From the NCBI GenBank assembly GCA_025517485.1, contig JAOPKB010000001.1:310001-374000 (forward strand): DNA of 64,000 nucleotides. Reading direction: 5' to 3'. Each line of letters begins with the position of its first letter. Position 1 is the stretch's first letter. Source of the DNA: Natronoglomus mannanivorans. Its GTDB lineage: Archaea > Halobacteriota > Halobacteria > Halobacteriales > Natrialbaceae. The translations under genes and the position numbers were made by a program. Positions 8,580 through 16,261 of the stretch are shown piece after piece. The notes beneath the pieces are model-generated. The model worked only from the letters and a program-made list of their open reading frames with translations, searched no databases and was not told the DNA's origin.

Positions 8580-9329
8580 ATGACTGATATCGATCGATTC
8601 GACCAGCGTCTGTCGGCCGTCGAGCGCGTCGTGGTCGACAACGACGTCGCAGTCGACGAACTGGCGGAACTCTCCTCGCTCGCGGAGACCGTCTCCGACC
8701 TCGAAGCCCACGTCGAAGAACAGGAACGACGGATCGCCGACCTCGAGGCGGCGGTCCAGTCGATCGAGGGCTACGTCGGGAACGTCGAGTCGACCAACGA
8801 CGACGTGGAACGGCAGGCGGCCTCGGCGGTCGCGACGGTCGACCGGCTCGAGGGGCGTGTGGAGGCGCTCGAAGTCGAACTCGACGACGTGCACGGTGGG
8901 GTTTTAGAAGGTGGACCTGAGTCCGGGCCCGAACTCGAGTCTAAGTCCGACACTGAGCCGAGTGAGATCGTTGAAGAGAACGGGGAGATCGGGGAGTCGA
9001 TGGCGACAGAGACTGGGATGGGGACGAGAGCTGGAACGGGATCGGAGCCCGAGAGATCGTTCTTCGAGTTCGGAACGGGAGCCAGCGAGGGGTCCACACC
9101 AGAGAGCGCTGTCGACGAGATCGTCGGCGGCGATACTGCGTCCGGACCGACCGTCGACGACGGGATGGATCGACCGGTATCGACTGCGAATCAGTCGGCG
9201 GTCGACTCGGCACTGGGTGAGGGGGAGAGGGATGCAGCCGGAAGGGGTGGGGACGAGAAAGACCCGGGAGAGAGACGGAGTGAGACAGAGACCGGACTGC
9301 TCGACTCGCTCCGAGCCCGTCTGTCATGA
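8580..9329 (+). CDS. Coiled-coil protein with acidic low-complexity tail
   Basis: A 249-residue cytoplasmic protein. Residues ~1-110 are a heptad-rich coiled coil (DRFDQRLSAVERVV, LEAHVEEQERRIADLEAAV, DRLEGRVEALEVELDDV). Residues ~115-235 are a disordered Glu/Ser/Gly-rich linker containing imperfect hexanucleotide repeats. The last ~15 residues (GLLDSLRARLS) look like a short amphipathic helix. Its stop overlaps the next gene's start (ATGA), suggesting translational coupling. It may be a scaffold for the pilus machine. I recall similar haloarchaeal proteins listed as DUF7310-like, unverified. Confidence 0.7.
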   Translation: MTDIDRFDQRLSAVERVVVDNDVAVDELAELSSLAETVSDLEAHVEEQERRIADLEAAVQSIEGYVGNVESTNDDVERQAASAVATVDRLEGRVEALEVELDDVHGGVLEGGPESGPELESKSDTEPSEIVEENGEIGESMATETGMGTRAGTGSEPERSFFEFGTGASEGSTPESAVDEIVGGDTASGPTVDDGMDRPVSTANQSAVDSALGEGERDAAGRGGDEKDPGERRSETETGLLDSLRARLS

Positions 9330-9790
9330 TTCGATACGTCGTCGCAGTCCTGTTGGCAGTGGCGATCCTCGGGCTCGCGGGGCTCGCGATCGACGCCGGC
9401 TCGAGCGACAATTCCGAACAGGAGTTACAGACGGCGATTTCAGACATCGAGGAGGCAGCGGTTCAGCTCGCGGCAGACGAGGAGCTCTCGCCGGCGTCGC
9501 ATCCGAACCCACAGCGGGTCGTCGAGCTGTCGATTCCGACGCGGTCGCTCACGACGGAGGGCGTCTCGCACTTCGAGATCGAGCCGGTGGACGACGCCGA
9601 CGCGAGCGTCGCCCGATACGTGCTGGACGACGGGACGACGGGCCAGGAGCTCGTAGACCAGCGGATCGTCTATCACGATCCGACGGACGACCGGTCGACG
9701 GAGATCGGCGGAGCTGGAAGACAGACACTCAGGTTAGTGCTTCTCGCCGACGAGGACGGGGATCCGATCGTGGTTGCAGAGCCACCGTAG
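9326..9790 (+). CDS. Small membrane-anchored pilin-like protein
   Basis: A 154-residue protein. It starts directly with a hydrophobic helix (residues ~3-24, YVVAVLLAVAILGLAGLAI), followed by a heptad-like helix rich in Glu/Ala and a beta-rich exposed domain. This is the general build of a minor pilin or pseudopilin, although no classic prepilin-peptidase site is visible before the helix. Start and preceding stop overlap as ATGA, so it is co-translated with the coiled-coil gene. Role inferred from context (pilus locus). Confidence 0.65.
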   Translation: MIRYVVAVLLAVAILGLAGLAIDAGSSDNSEQELQTAISDIEEAAVQLAADEELSPASHPNPQRVVELSIPTRSLTTEGVSHFEIEPVDDADASVARYVLDDGTTGQELVDQRIVYHDPTDDRSTEIGGAGRQTLRLVLLADEDGDPIVVAEPP

Positions 9791-9866
9791 TCCGGATGAT
9801 ATCCGAACGTATCGGCTGCAGCGACGAAAAATCGGGCCTTCGATCGGAACCAGCACCGGAGTTCAA

Positions 9867-9874
9867 TTTTAAAT
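9867..9874 (+). promoter_or_regulatory. TATA box for the PilB-like ATPase gene
   Basis: TTTTAAAT lies 24-31 nt upstream of the ATG at 9898. This shows that the long in-frame extension upstream is not translated. Confidence 0.6.
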
Positions 9875-9897
9875 CAGATACCGCTCCCAGACAGGGT

Positions 9898-11817
9898 ATG
9901 TCATCGGACGGGACCGAGCGAACGGTTCACGAGTATCTCTCACAGATCGGTCTCGGCGGACTGCTCGGCGGCGAGCGGACAACGGAGCCCTGTGACTGCG
10001 ACCTCGAGTTCGACGATCGGACGCTCGTCGTCGACGCCGGGGCATGCAGCGGGGATCTCGTGGAGTCGGCGGACTGTCGCCAGTCGGTCGTCGAGACGCT
10101 GGCCGAACGCGAGGCGACGTCGATCGTCGTTCACTCGAACGGCCTGAAACACCGGTACGACGAGAGTGACACGGCGTTTCTCGGGGCTGCCGGACGGTTC
10201 GTCGAGCTACTGGGAAATCGCGACGAGGTCCTCGCACGGGACGTCGCGCGAGACCCGATTGACGCCGCCGCCGGGCTCGAAACGCGGGTCGACGCGATCG
10301 GAGATATCGCCCTCGAGTCCGGACTTCTGGATGCCGTCGGCGGTGTCGAGGACTACACCGACGCGTTCTCCCCGCGCGTCGGGCTGCAGATCGCGTACTA
10401 TTACGTCGAGCGATCGATCGACGGGGTCGCCCGACTCGCCGACGTCAGGGAACTCGAGACGGGAAGCACGGCCCGAATTTACGAGCGGGACGACCAGCTC
10501 CCACTGTACGAACTCGACATCGTCGATCTCACGCTGTCGGCCGACGAGCGCCAGCTGGTCGTCGACGGCTACGAGGCGATCGCGGAGGGGTGGGTCGAGG
10601 GTGATCGCGCCCCCTCGCGAGCGATTCAGTACGTTTCGGACGAGCCGGTCGATCCAACGCTGACGGCGTTACTGGAGAAACACACGGACGGATACGGCAT
10701 TCTGGAGGACCTGTTCGCCGATTCGGCAGTGACTGACGTTTACGTCACGTCGCCGGTAACGGCGAATCCGCTTCGAGTCGAACTCGACGGGAGAGCGATG
10801 GAGACGAACGTCCACCTCACCGAGGCCGGTGCGAAGGCGCTGGCCTCGCGAGTGAGACGGACGAGCGGCCGCGCGTTCTCGCGTGCGAAACCGACGATCG
10901 ACGCGACGGCGTCGCTGGCGAACGGACGCGGACTCCGGATCGCGGGTGTCACCGATCCGGTCGCGGACGGGATCGGGTTCGCCTTCCGCGAGCAGTCCGA
11001 CGACCGGTTCACACTGCCGGGGCTCGTCGCCAACGGAACGATGCCGCCGGAGGTCGCGGGTTTTCTCTCGACGGCGATCGAGCGAAACGCCGCGACACTG
11101 ATCGCCGGGACCCGCGGTTCCGGGAAGACGACGCTGCTCGGAACACTCCTGTACGAGGTGACGCCGGACACCCGAACGGTCGTCATCGAGGACACGCCGG
11201 AGTTGCCGGTCGGGCCGCTACAGTCGGTCGGTCGGGACACGCAGGCGCTCCGGACGGGGACCGGCGACGGCCCCGAAATCTCGCCGGCCGACGCGCTCCG
11301 GACGGCCCTTCGGCTGGGTGACGGCGCGCTCGTCGTCGGCGAGATCCGCGGTGCGGAAGCCCGCGTGCTCTACGAGGCGATGCGCGTCGGCGCGAACGCG
11401 AACGCCGTCCTCGGGACGATCCACGGCGACGGCGCCGCGGAGGTCTACGAACGGGTCGTCTCCGACCTCGATGTCGAGCCCTCGTCGTTCAGTGCGACGG
11501 ATCTGGTCGTCACGGTGCAGGCCTATCGGACACCCGACGGCCGGAGCCGCCGTGTCGCCCGCGTCGAGGAGGTACTCGGCGACGGCGACGAGATCTGGTT
11601 CGAATCGCTGTACGAACTCGACGGCACTCGAGCGACGCCGACCGGTCGAATCGACCGCGGTGAGAGTCGCTTCGTCAACGCGATGGCAGGCCCGACCGAG
11701 GAGTACGCGGACGTCAGGCGGGCGATCGCCGATCGAACGGACCTGATGACGACGCTCGCGGCGGACGGCCGGGTCTCCCCTGCAGAAGTTGCGTCGGCGT
11801 ACACCGATCGGAGGTGA
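9898..11817 (+). CDS. Type II/IV secretion (PilB/TadA/ArlI-type) ATPase
   Basis: A 639-residue motor ATPase for pilus assembly or secretion. Walker A is GTRGSGKTT (residues ~404-412), the Asp box region is VVIEDTPELP (~428-437), Walker B lies in GDGALVVGEIRG (~474-485), and the His box is LGTIHGDG (~505-512). The N-terminal ~60 residues carry four Cys (32, 34, 50, 60) in a CDC...C...C arrangement, possibly a metal site, unusual for this family. It directly precedes the TadC-type gene, the usual two-gene core. The frame is open far upstream, but the TATA box at 9867 fixes the start at 9898. Confidence 0.88.
   Translation: MSSDGTERTVHEYLSQIGLGGLLGGERTTEPCDCDLEFDDRTLVVDAGACSGDLVESADCRQSVVETLAEREATSIVVHSNGLKHRYDESDTAFLGAAGRFVELLGNRDEVLARDVARDPIDAAAGLETRVDAIGDIALESGLLDAVGGVEDYTDAFSPRVGLQIAYYYVERSIDGVARLADVRELETGSTARIYERDDQLPLYELDIVDLTLSADERQLVVDGYEAIAEGWVEGDRAPSRAIQYVSDEPVDPTLTALLEKHTDGYGILEDLFADSAVTDVYVTSPVTANPLRVELDGRAMETNVHLTEAGAKALASRVRRTSGRAFSRAKPTIDATASLANGRGLRIAGVTDPVADGIGFAFREQSDDRFTLPGLVANGTMPPEVAGFLSTAIERNAATLIAGTRGSGKTTLLGTLLYEVTPDTRTVVIEDTPELPVGPLQSVGRDTQALRTGTGDGPEISPADALRTALRLGDGALVVGEIRGAEARVLYEAMRVGANANAVLGTIHGDGAAEVYERVVSDLDVEPSSFSATDLVVTVQAYRTPDGRSRRVARVEEVLGDGDEIWFESLYELDGTRATPTGRIDRGESRFVNAMAGPTEEYADVRRAIADRTDLMTTLAADGRVSPAEVASAYTDRR
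11810..11817 (+). promoter_or_regulatory. Shine-Dalgarno GGAGGTGA deciding the TadC start
   Basis: GGAGGTGA is a full match to the archaeal 16S 3' end and overlaps the ATPase stop codon. It selects the ATG at 11823 and indicates coupled translation, in contrast to the leaderless starts elsewhere in the locus. Confidence 0.6.
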
Positions 11818-11822
11818 CGAGA

Positions 11823-13553
11823 ATGTCACTGGAAACGACGATCATTCGCGGACTCGCCGGGCTGTATCGGACAGATGCCGAGCCGAGCGACGACCTCGTC
11901 GACTCGATTCGGTTCGTCGACGCGTCCTACGACGCCCAAACGGTCGTCAGAGCCGGCTACGGCGCAGGAATCGTCGGTGCACTCGCGCCGCTCGCACTCC
12001 TGTTGTACGGCGTCCCGGTCGTCTTCGTCGCGGTGTTCGTCCTCGCGTCGTCGCTCGCGGCGATGCACGCGGTCCACTCGTGGCCACACCTTCGAGCAGC
12101 GTTTCGCCGAACGGAGGCGCTCGGAGACACGCCGAACCTCGTCGGTCGCGCGGTGTTGCGCATGCAGATCCAGCCCTCACTCGAGACCGCCGTCCGATTC
12201 GCCGCGGGAACCGGCGAGGGTGCGCTCTCTCGGAGCCTCGGAGCGCACTTCAAGCGATCGAAGGGAACGCCATACAGCGGTCTGCTGTCGTTCTCCGAGG
12301 AGTGGTCGGAACACTTTCCAGCACTCCGCCGGTCGTCGACGCTTCTGGCGACCGCTCAAGACGCTCCCGAAGGGGAACGGGGACGCACTCTCGATCGGGC
12401 ACTGTCCGCGATCCTCGACGGTACACGGAGTCAGATGGCCGAGTTCACCGCGGCGATCAGGGCGCCGACGACGATGCTCTTCGCGTTCGGTATCCTGCTC
12501 CCGCTGGCACTGATCGCGCTCGTCCCCGCCGCGCCGCTAGCGGAGATCAACCTCAACATCTGGATGTTCGTACTCTTGTACAACGTCGTCTTACCGATCG
12601 GACTGATCGGGGCGGCCCTGTGGCTGCTCGTGCGTCGCCCGGTCGCGTTCCCGCCGCCGACGATCGACAGAAACCACCCCGACCTCCCGGATCGGCTCTG
12701 GATTCGGGCAGGGTGGGGGCTGCTCGCCGGCGCTGGGGTCTACGCGGTCGTGGAGGCGGTCGGTCCCGCGTACCTCTCCGAAATCGTCGCGTTCGGCGTC
12801 GGCACTGGCGTCGCACTGCTCGCGGTCTACAGTCCGATCCTCGCTCTCCGACGGTACGTCCGGGCCGTCGAGGAACACCTGACCGACGCGCTGTACATCG
12901 TCGGCCGGCAGGTCGCCGAGGGCGAGTCCGTCGAGTCCGCCATCGACCTCGCCGCCGACCGCGTCCCCGCCGAGACCGGCGCGGTGTTCGCGACGGCCGC
13001 CGGCGTCCAGCGCCGACTTCACACCAGCGTCGAGGAGGCGTTTCTGGGTGCCCACGGTGCACTCCGGGACGTCCCCAGCCAGCGGGCACACAGCATGGCG
13101 GCGCTGCTCGCGATCGCCGGCGACGAGGGGAAGCCGGCGGGCCGGGCGATCGTCTCGATGGCCGACCACCTCGAGGAACTCGAGGAGGTCGAGGCCGAGA
13201 CGAAACGGGCCCTCGTTCAGGTGACGAGCACGCTCGACAACACTGCGGCGTTTTTCGGACCGATGGTCGGCGGGGCGACCGTCGGAATGGCGGGGATGCT
13301 CGATCCCGACGACTTCAGTTCCGGAGGTGGTATGGGAGAGGCGGCCACGCTGCCAATCGAGCAACTCGGAATCGTCGTCGCCGTTTATCTGATTCTGCTC
13401 GCGTGTATCATGACGCCACTGTCGTACGCGCTTCGATACGGCATGGACTGGACGCTGTTCGGTTATCACGTCGGTCGAGCGCTCGTCTCGTCGATGCTGC
13501 TGTACGTGCTGACCGTCGCACTGATCGACATTGCGCTGATCAGTCCAGCCTGA
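11823..13553 (+). CDS. TadC/PilC/ArlJ-type pilus platform membrane protein
   Basis: A 576-residue polytopic membrane protein with two T2SSF-like repeats. Hydrophobic clusters lie near residues 40-80, 215-275, 300-345 and 480-575, and each soluble part resembles the cytoplasmic helical bundle of PilC/TadC (VEESVESAIDLAADRVPAE-type segment at ~365). It forms the inner-membrane platform turned by the PilB-type ATPase encoded just upstream. Start: a strong Shine-Dalgarno GGAGGTGA at 11810-11817 sits 5 nt before the ATG at 11823. The GTG at 11814 lies inside that SD and is less likely. Confidence 0.88.
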   Translation: MSLETTIIRGLAGLYRTDAEPSDDLVDSIRFVDASYDAQTVVRAGYGAGIVGALAPLALLLYGVPVVFVAVFVLASSLAAMHAVHSWPHLRAAFRRTEALGDTPNLVGRAVLRMQIQPSLETAVRFAAGTGEGALSRSLGAHFKRSKGTPYSGLLSFSEEWSEHFPALRRSSTLLATAQDAPEGERGRTLDRALSAILDGTRSQMAEFTAAIRAPTTMLFAFGILLPLALIALVPAAPLAEINLNIWMFVLLYNVVLPIGLIGAALWLLVRRPVAFPPPTIDRNHPDLPDRLWIRAGWGLLAGAGVYAVVEAVGPAYLSEIVAFGVGTGVALLAVYSPILALRRYVRAVEEHLTDALYIVGRQVAEGESVESAIDLAADRVPAETGAVFATAAGVQRRLHTSVEEAFLGAHGALRDVPSQRAHSMAALLAIAGDEGKPAGRAIVSMADHLEELEEVEAETKRALVQVTSTLDNTAAFFGPMVGGATVGMAGMLDPDDFSSGGGMGEAATLPIEQLGIVVAVYLILLACIMTPLSYALRYGMDWTLFGYHVGRALVSSMLLYVLTVALIDIALISPA

Positions 13554-13648
13554 GAGGCGTACGGGCGCACGCGCCCCGTCCAGTCGCTCCCCCCCCCCTC
13601 CTCTCTCGTTTCACAGGTTGGAACGAAAATTCGACACCTGTCTCGATG

Positions 13649-13656
13649 TTTAAATA
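13649..13656 (+). promoter_or_regulatory. TATA box for the gene at 13679
   Basis: TTTAAATA lies 23-30 nt before the ATG at 13679. The alternative ATG at 13646 overlaps the box and is rejected. Confidence 0.6.
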
Positions 13657-13678
13657 CCAGTACGAAACTAGAGCCGCC

Positions 13679-14626
13679 ATGGACTTCGAGGCTCCAGTCG
13701 ACGCGTGGTACGTCTACGTCGCGACGGCGATCATCAGCGTCGCGCTCGCGGGACTCGCACTGGGCGTTTCGACGGGCCCGCCACCGGACGCCCCGCAAGC
13801 GTCGAACACGATCGAAGGGGCGACCGGAAGCGAGTACACCGCCAGCGCGTTCTACGATCACGATGCGGACGTCGTCACGATCGATCGGCGGACGATCACG
13901 ATGGAAAACGAGCACGGGACCACCCACTCGAGTCTCTCCTACGGGGTCGTCGTTCCCGTCAACGGCCACGAGCGACTGGAGAACCTCGTCTACGGGTCGT
14001 CGTTCGACGACGAGTACGGGGACGAACTCGCGGATCCGAACACGCACGCGTTCGAGACGTTCACGGAGGAAGTCGAGGACGCGTTCGACGACAATACCGG
14101 AGAACCACTCGCTGCAGACGGTGAACTCCGGGCCCGCCAGATCGTCGTCGACGCCGGGATCGACGAACTCGAGCCGCTGACGGAGGAAGCCGAGGTCGAG
14201 GTGACCGAAACCGCGAGCCTGCCGGGTGAGCCGAGAATACGGGGAGAAAACGTTCGAGAAGTTGAGCTCCGATACGAGGGTCTCGAGGACAGAGCCGTCG
14301 AATTCTCCGTCGAGGGAGAGTATGCCGGATGGGGATCCTACGACGAAGACGACGGTGAGACCTTCGAAGACGGGTCGGGAGCGATCCAGCTCGAGATCAA
14401 CTCCGGAACGGCCAACCAACCGGCCGCAGAACCCGTCGAGTTCGACGTCGAATTTGCAGAAGACGGCGAGTTGACCGCGGAGACGTGGGCGTCCGACGAC
14501 CTCGAGATCGGCGACGTACAGACGTGGGACAACGAGATCGAACGCGAGGTCGAGTTCGACCACGACCACCCGATACTCGGGCTCAACGACGGAGGGAACT
14601 ACTATGTCACGCTCGTCATCGTCTAG
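13679..14626 (+). CDS. Membrane-anchored exported protein of the pilus locus
   Basis: A 315-residue protein with one N-terminal hydrophobic helix (residues ~8-32, WYVYVATAIISVALAGLALG). A large, very acidic, beta-rich exposed part follows, with no Cys. It opens the second transcriptional block of the locus, with its own TTTAAA promoter after the TadC gene. Its end overlaps the next gene by 23 nt, so the run 13679-19416 is probably one operon. I do not recognise a named family beyond haloarchaeal domains of unknown function. It could be a minor pilin or a membrane-anchored assembly factor. Confidence 0.65.
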   Translation: MDFEAPVDAWYVYVATAIISVALAGLALGVSTGPPPDAPQASNTIEGATGSEYTASAFYDHDADVVTIDRRTITMENEHGTTHSSLSYGVVVPVNGHERLENLVYGSSFDDEYGDELADPNTHAFETFTEEVEDAFDDNTGEPLAADGELRARQIVVDAGIDELEPLTEEAEVEVTETASLPGEPRIRGENVREVELRYEGLEDRAVEFSVEGEYAGWGSYDEDDGETFEDGSGAIQLEINSGTANQPAAEPVEFDVEFAEDGELTAETWASDDLEIGDVQTWDNEIEREVEFDHDHPILGLNDGGNYYVTLVIV

Positions 14627-15122
14627 GTCTAAGTATCGGTATCGGTATAGAGCACAAACCGAACCGCTCGCGGCGATCGTCGCGGTCGCGATGCTCGTCG
14701 TCGGGATCGGCATCTACGCGGTAGCCCTCCATGGTGTCCTCCCCGGGACAAGTGACCGCGCGACGGCGGACCAGACGATCGATCGCGTCTGGGACGACGT
14801 CCAACAGGACGGCGTGTTTCACGCACACGACGGCGCGGACGACCTCGACGACCTCGTGACCGGCGAGTCGCTTCCGGCGGGAGCGACGGTCTCCGTTCGG
14901 GTGACCGCGATCGACGAGGGCGAAGAACAGTCGGTCGCCGACGCCGCGTTCCCGTCCGGTTATCCGGACGAAACAACCGCCGGTGACGTCTCCGAACTCG
15001 AGCGGTACGTCACCGACGAAGGGGTACCGGCGGACGCCTCCGTCGCGACCAGATCGATTCCGGTCGCCGTCGTCAGCGAAGCCGAGATCCGTTCCGGAAC
15101 GCTTCGGGTGGCAGTATGGTGA
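14604..15122 (+). CDS. Type IV pilin-like protein (QTEP-type leader)
   Basis: A 172-residue protein with a short basic leader (SRSKYRYRYRA) and then QTEPLAAIVAVAMLVVGIGI. This resembles an archaeal class III signal: positively charged stretch, small residue, then a Gln-initiated hydrophobic helix. PibD-type cleavage before Gln17 is plausible. The exposed region is acidic and beta-rich. It overlaps the preceding gene by 23 nt and the following gene by 7 nt, which implies tight co-expression. Likely a pilin or minor pilin of the adjacent ATPase/TadC machine. Confidence 0.7.
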   Translation: MSRSSSSRSKYRYRYRAQTEPLAAIVAVAMLVVGIGIYAVALHGVLPGTSDRATADQTIDRVWDDVQQDGVFHAHDGADDLDDLVTGESLPAGATVSVRVTAIDEGEEQSVADAAFPSGYPDETTAGDVSELERYVTDEGVPADASVATRSIPVAVVSEAEIRSGTLRVAVW

Positions 15123-16261
15123 GCCGCCGGCGCGCTCGAGTCGATACTCGGGGTCGAGAACGTGACTGGGGGCGAGACCGGAATCGCGGTTGGAGTCGGA
15201 ATCGGGCGAGAGACCGTGGAATCTCGACAGTAATGGACGTCGCGCTGGCACTGCTGATCATCAGCGCGAGCGTGTTACTGATCGGGATCTACCTCCACAG
15301 CGACGACGACTCGATCGACGGCGACCGTGGCCAGCAGGCGCTACAAACCCTGCAGGGGTCGACCGTAACGATCACCTACGACCTGAGCGCCGAGAACGAC
15401 TCCGGTCACGCTGCCACCGACAGTGACAACTACGAACTCCCGAACCGCCTCGAGCCCGACGACGTCAGCGAACTCTACGAGATCACGACCTACGGATCGT
15501 CGACGGATCTCCTCGGAGAGGCGGCGCTGACCAACCTCCAGATCGATGGCAGGGAACTGTTCGCGTACGGCGACGACGTCGAACGATCGGTCGAGGCGGC
15601 GATTCGGGGTCGACTCGTCGGCAGCGAAGGTCGAATCTACGCTGTCGCTACCTGGGAACCCTACGAGGGTGGCTCGATCAACGGCACGGCAACCGCGGGC
15701 GAACACCCGCCACGAACCGCCGACGTCTCGAGTTCGACGACGTCCGTTTCGGGGAACGTTCCGCCGGTCGACGCCGAGCGGTTGGCCGAGCGGTTCGAAT
15801 TCGGCGAAGAACGCGAGGGAAGCCGAGACGACGTCGACGACGGCTTCGACGCCGTCGGTCCGGAGATTGCAGAGCCGATCGTCGAGGCGTACTTTCCGCC
15901 CCGACAGAGCCAGTACACCCTCGAATCGACGCTGACGGAGAACGCGGCCACGGTGTACAACTATCGGCAGCTGGCCGACGCCGTCGACGTGGACCTCGAA
16001 GACGAGATAACGGGAACGACGCCGGACGCGTTCGCGGCGAACGACGTGCTCCGAGGAGAATTGGGAGACGACGAGGGTCTCGGCTCGCAGGTTGCCGACG
16101 ACCTGCGTGACAGTCCGGCTGGTGAGGAGATACGGGAGACCTACGACGGATTCGGTGGCGGACGGTTGACCGACGACGAGCGAGCGGAACTCGCGGCGAC
16201 CTTCGAGGAGGTCGTCTCGACGGAAACGATCGATATCACGGTCCAGACGTGGGACGCATGA
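15116..16261 (+). CDS. Pilin-like exported protein with Arg-rich repeat leader
   Basis: A 381-residue protein. The first ~35 residues form an Arg/Asp/Asn-rich leader made of RxRx repeats (RERDWGRDRNRGW, NRARDRG). These come from an imperfect repeated DNA motif at ~15155-15225. ISTVMDVALALLIISAS follows, a hydrophobic helix that fits a class III signal cut after Gly. The remainder is acidic and exported. It overlaps its neighbours on both sides (7 nt upstream; ATGA downstream). The leader is unusually long for a prepilin, so its start could lie further in. A minor pilin role is inferred. Confidence 0.65.
   Translation: MVSRRRARVDTRGRERDWGRDRNRGWSRNRARDRGISTVMDVALALLIISASVLLIGIYLHSDDDSIDGDRGQQALQTLQGSTVTITYDLSAENDSGHAATDSDNYELPNRLEPDDVSELYEITTYGSSTDLLGEAALTNLQIDGRELFAYGDDVERSVEAAIRGRLVGSEGRIYAVATWEPYEGGSINGTATAGEHPPRTADVSSSTTSVSGNVPPVDAERLAERFEFGEEREGSRDDVDDGFDAVGPEIAEPIVEAYFPPRQSQYTLESTLTENAATVYNYRQLADAVDVDLEDEITGTTPDAFAANDVLRGELGDDEGLGSQVADDLRDSPAGEEIRETYDGFGGGRLTDDERAELAATFEEVVSTETIDITVQTWDA

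Noticed and set aside
8911..9897. Upstream extension of the PilB-like ATPase frame
   Set aside because: The added 329 residues are Arg/Ser-rich, overlap two coupled genes and lie before the TATA box at 9867.
11789..13678. Upstream extension of the frame at 13679
   Set aside because: Out-of-phase with the TadC gene and Arg-rich; the TTTAAATA box at 13649 sets the start.
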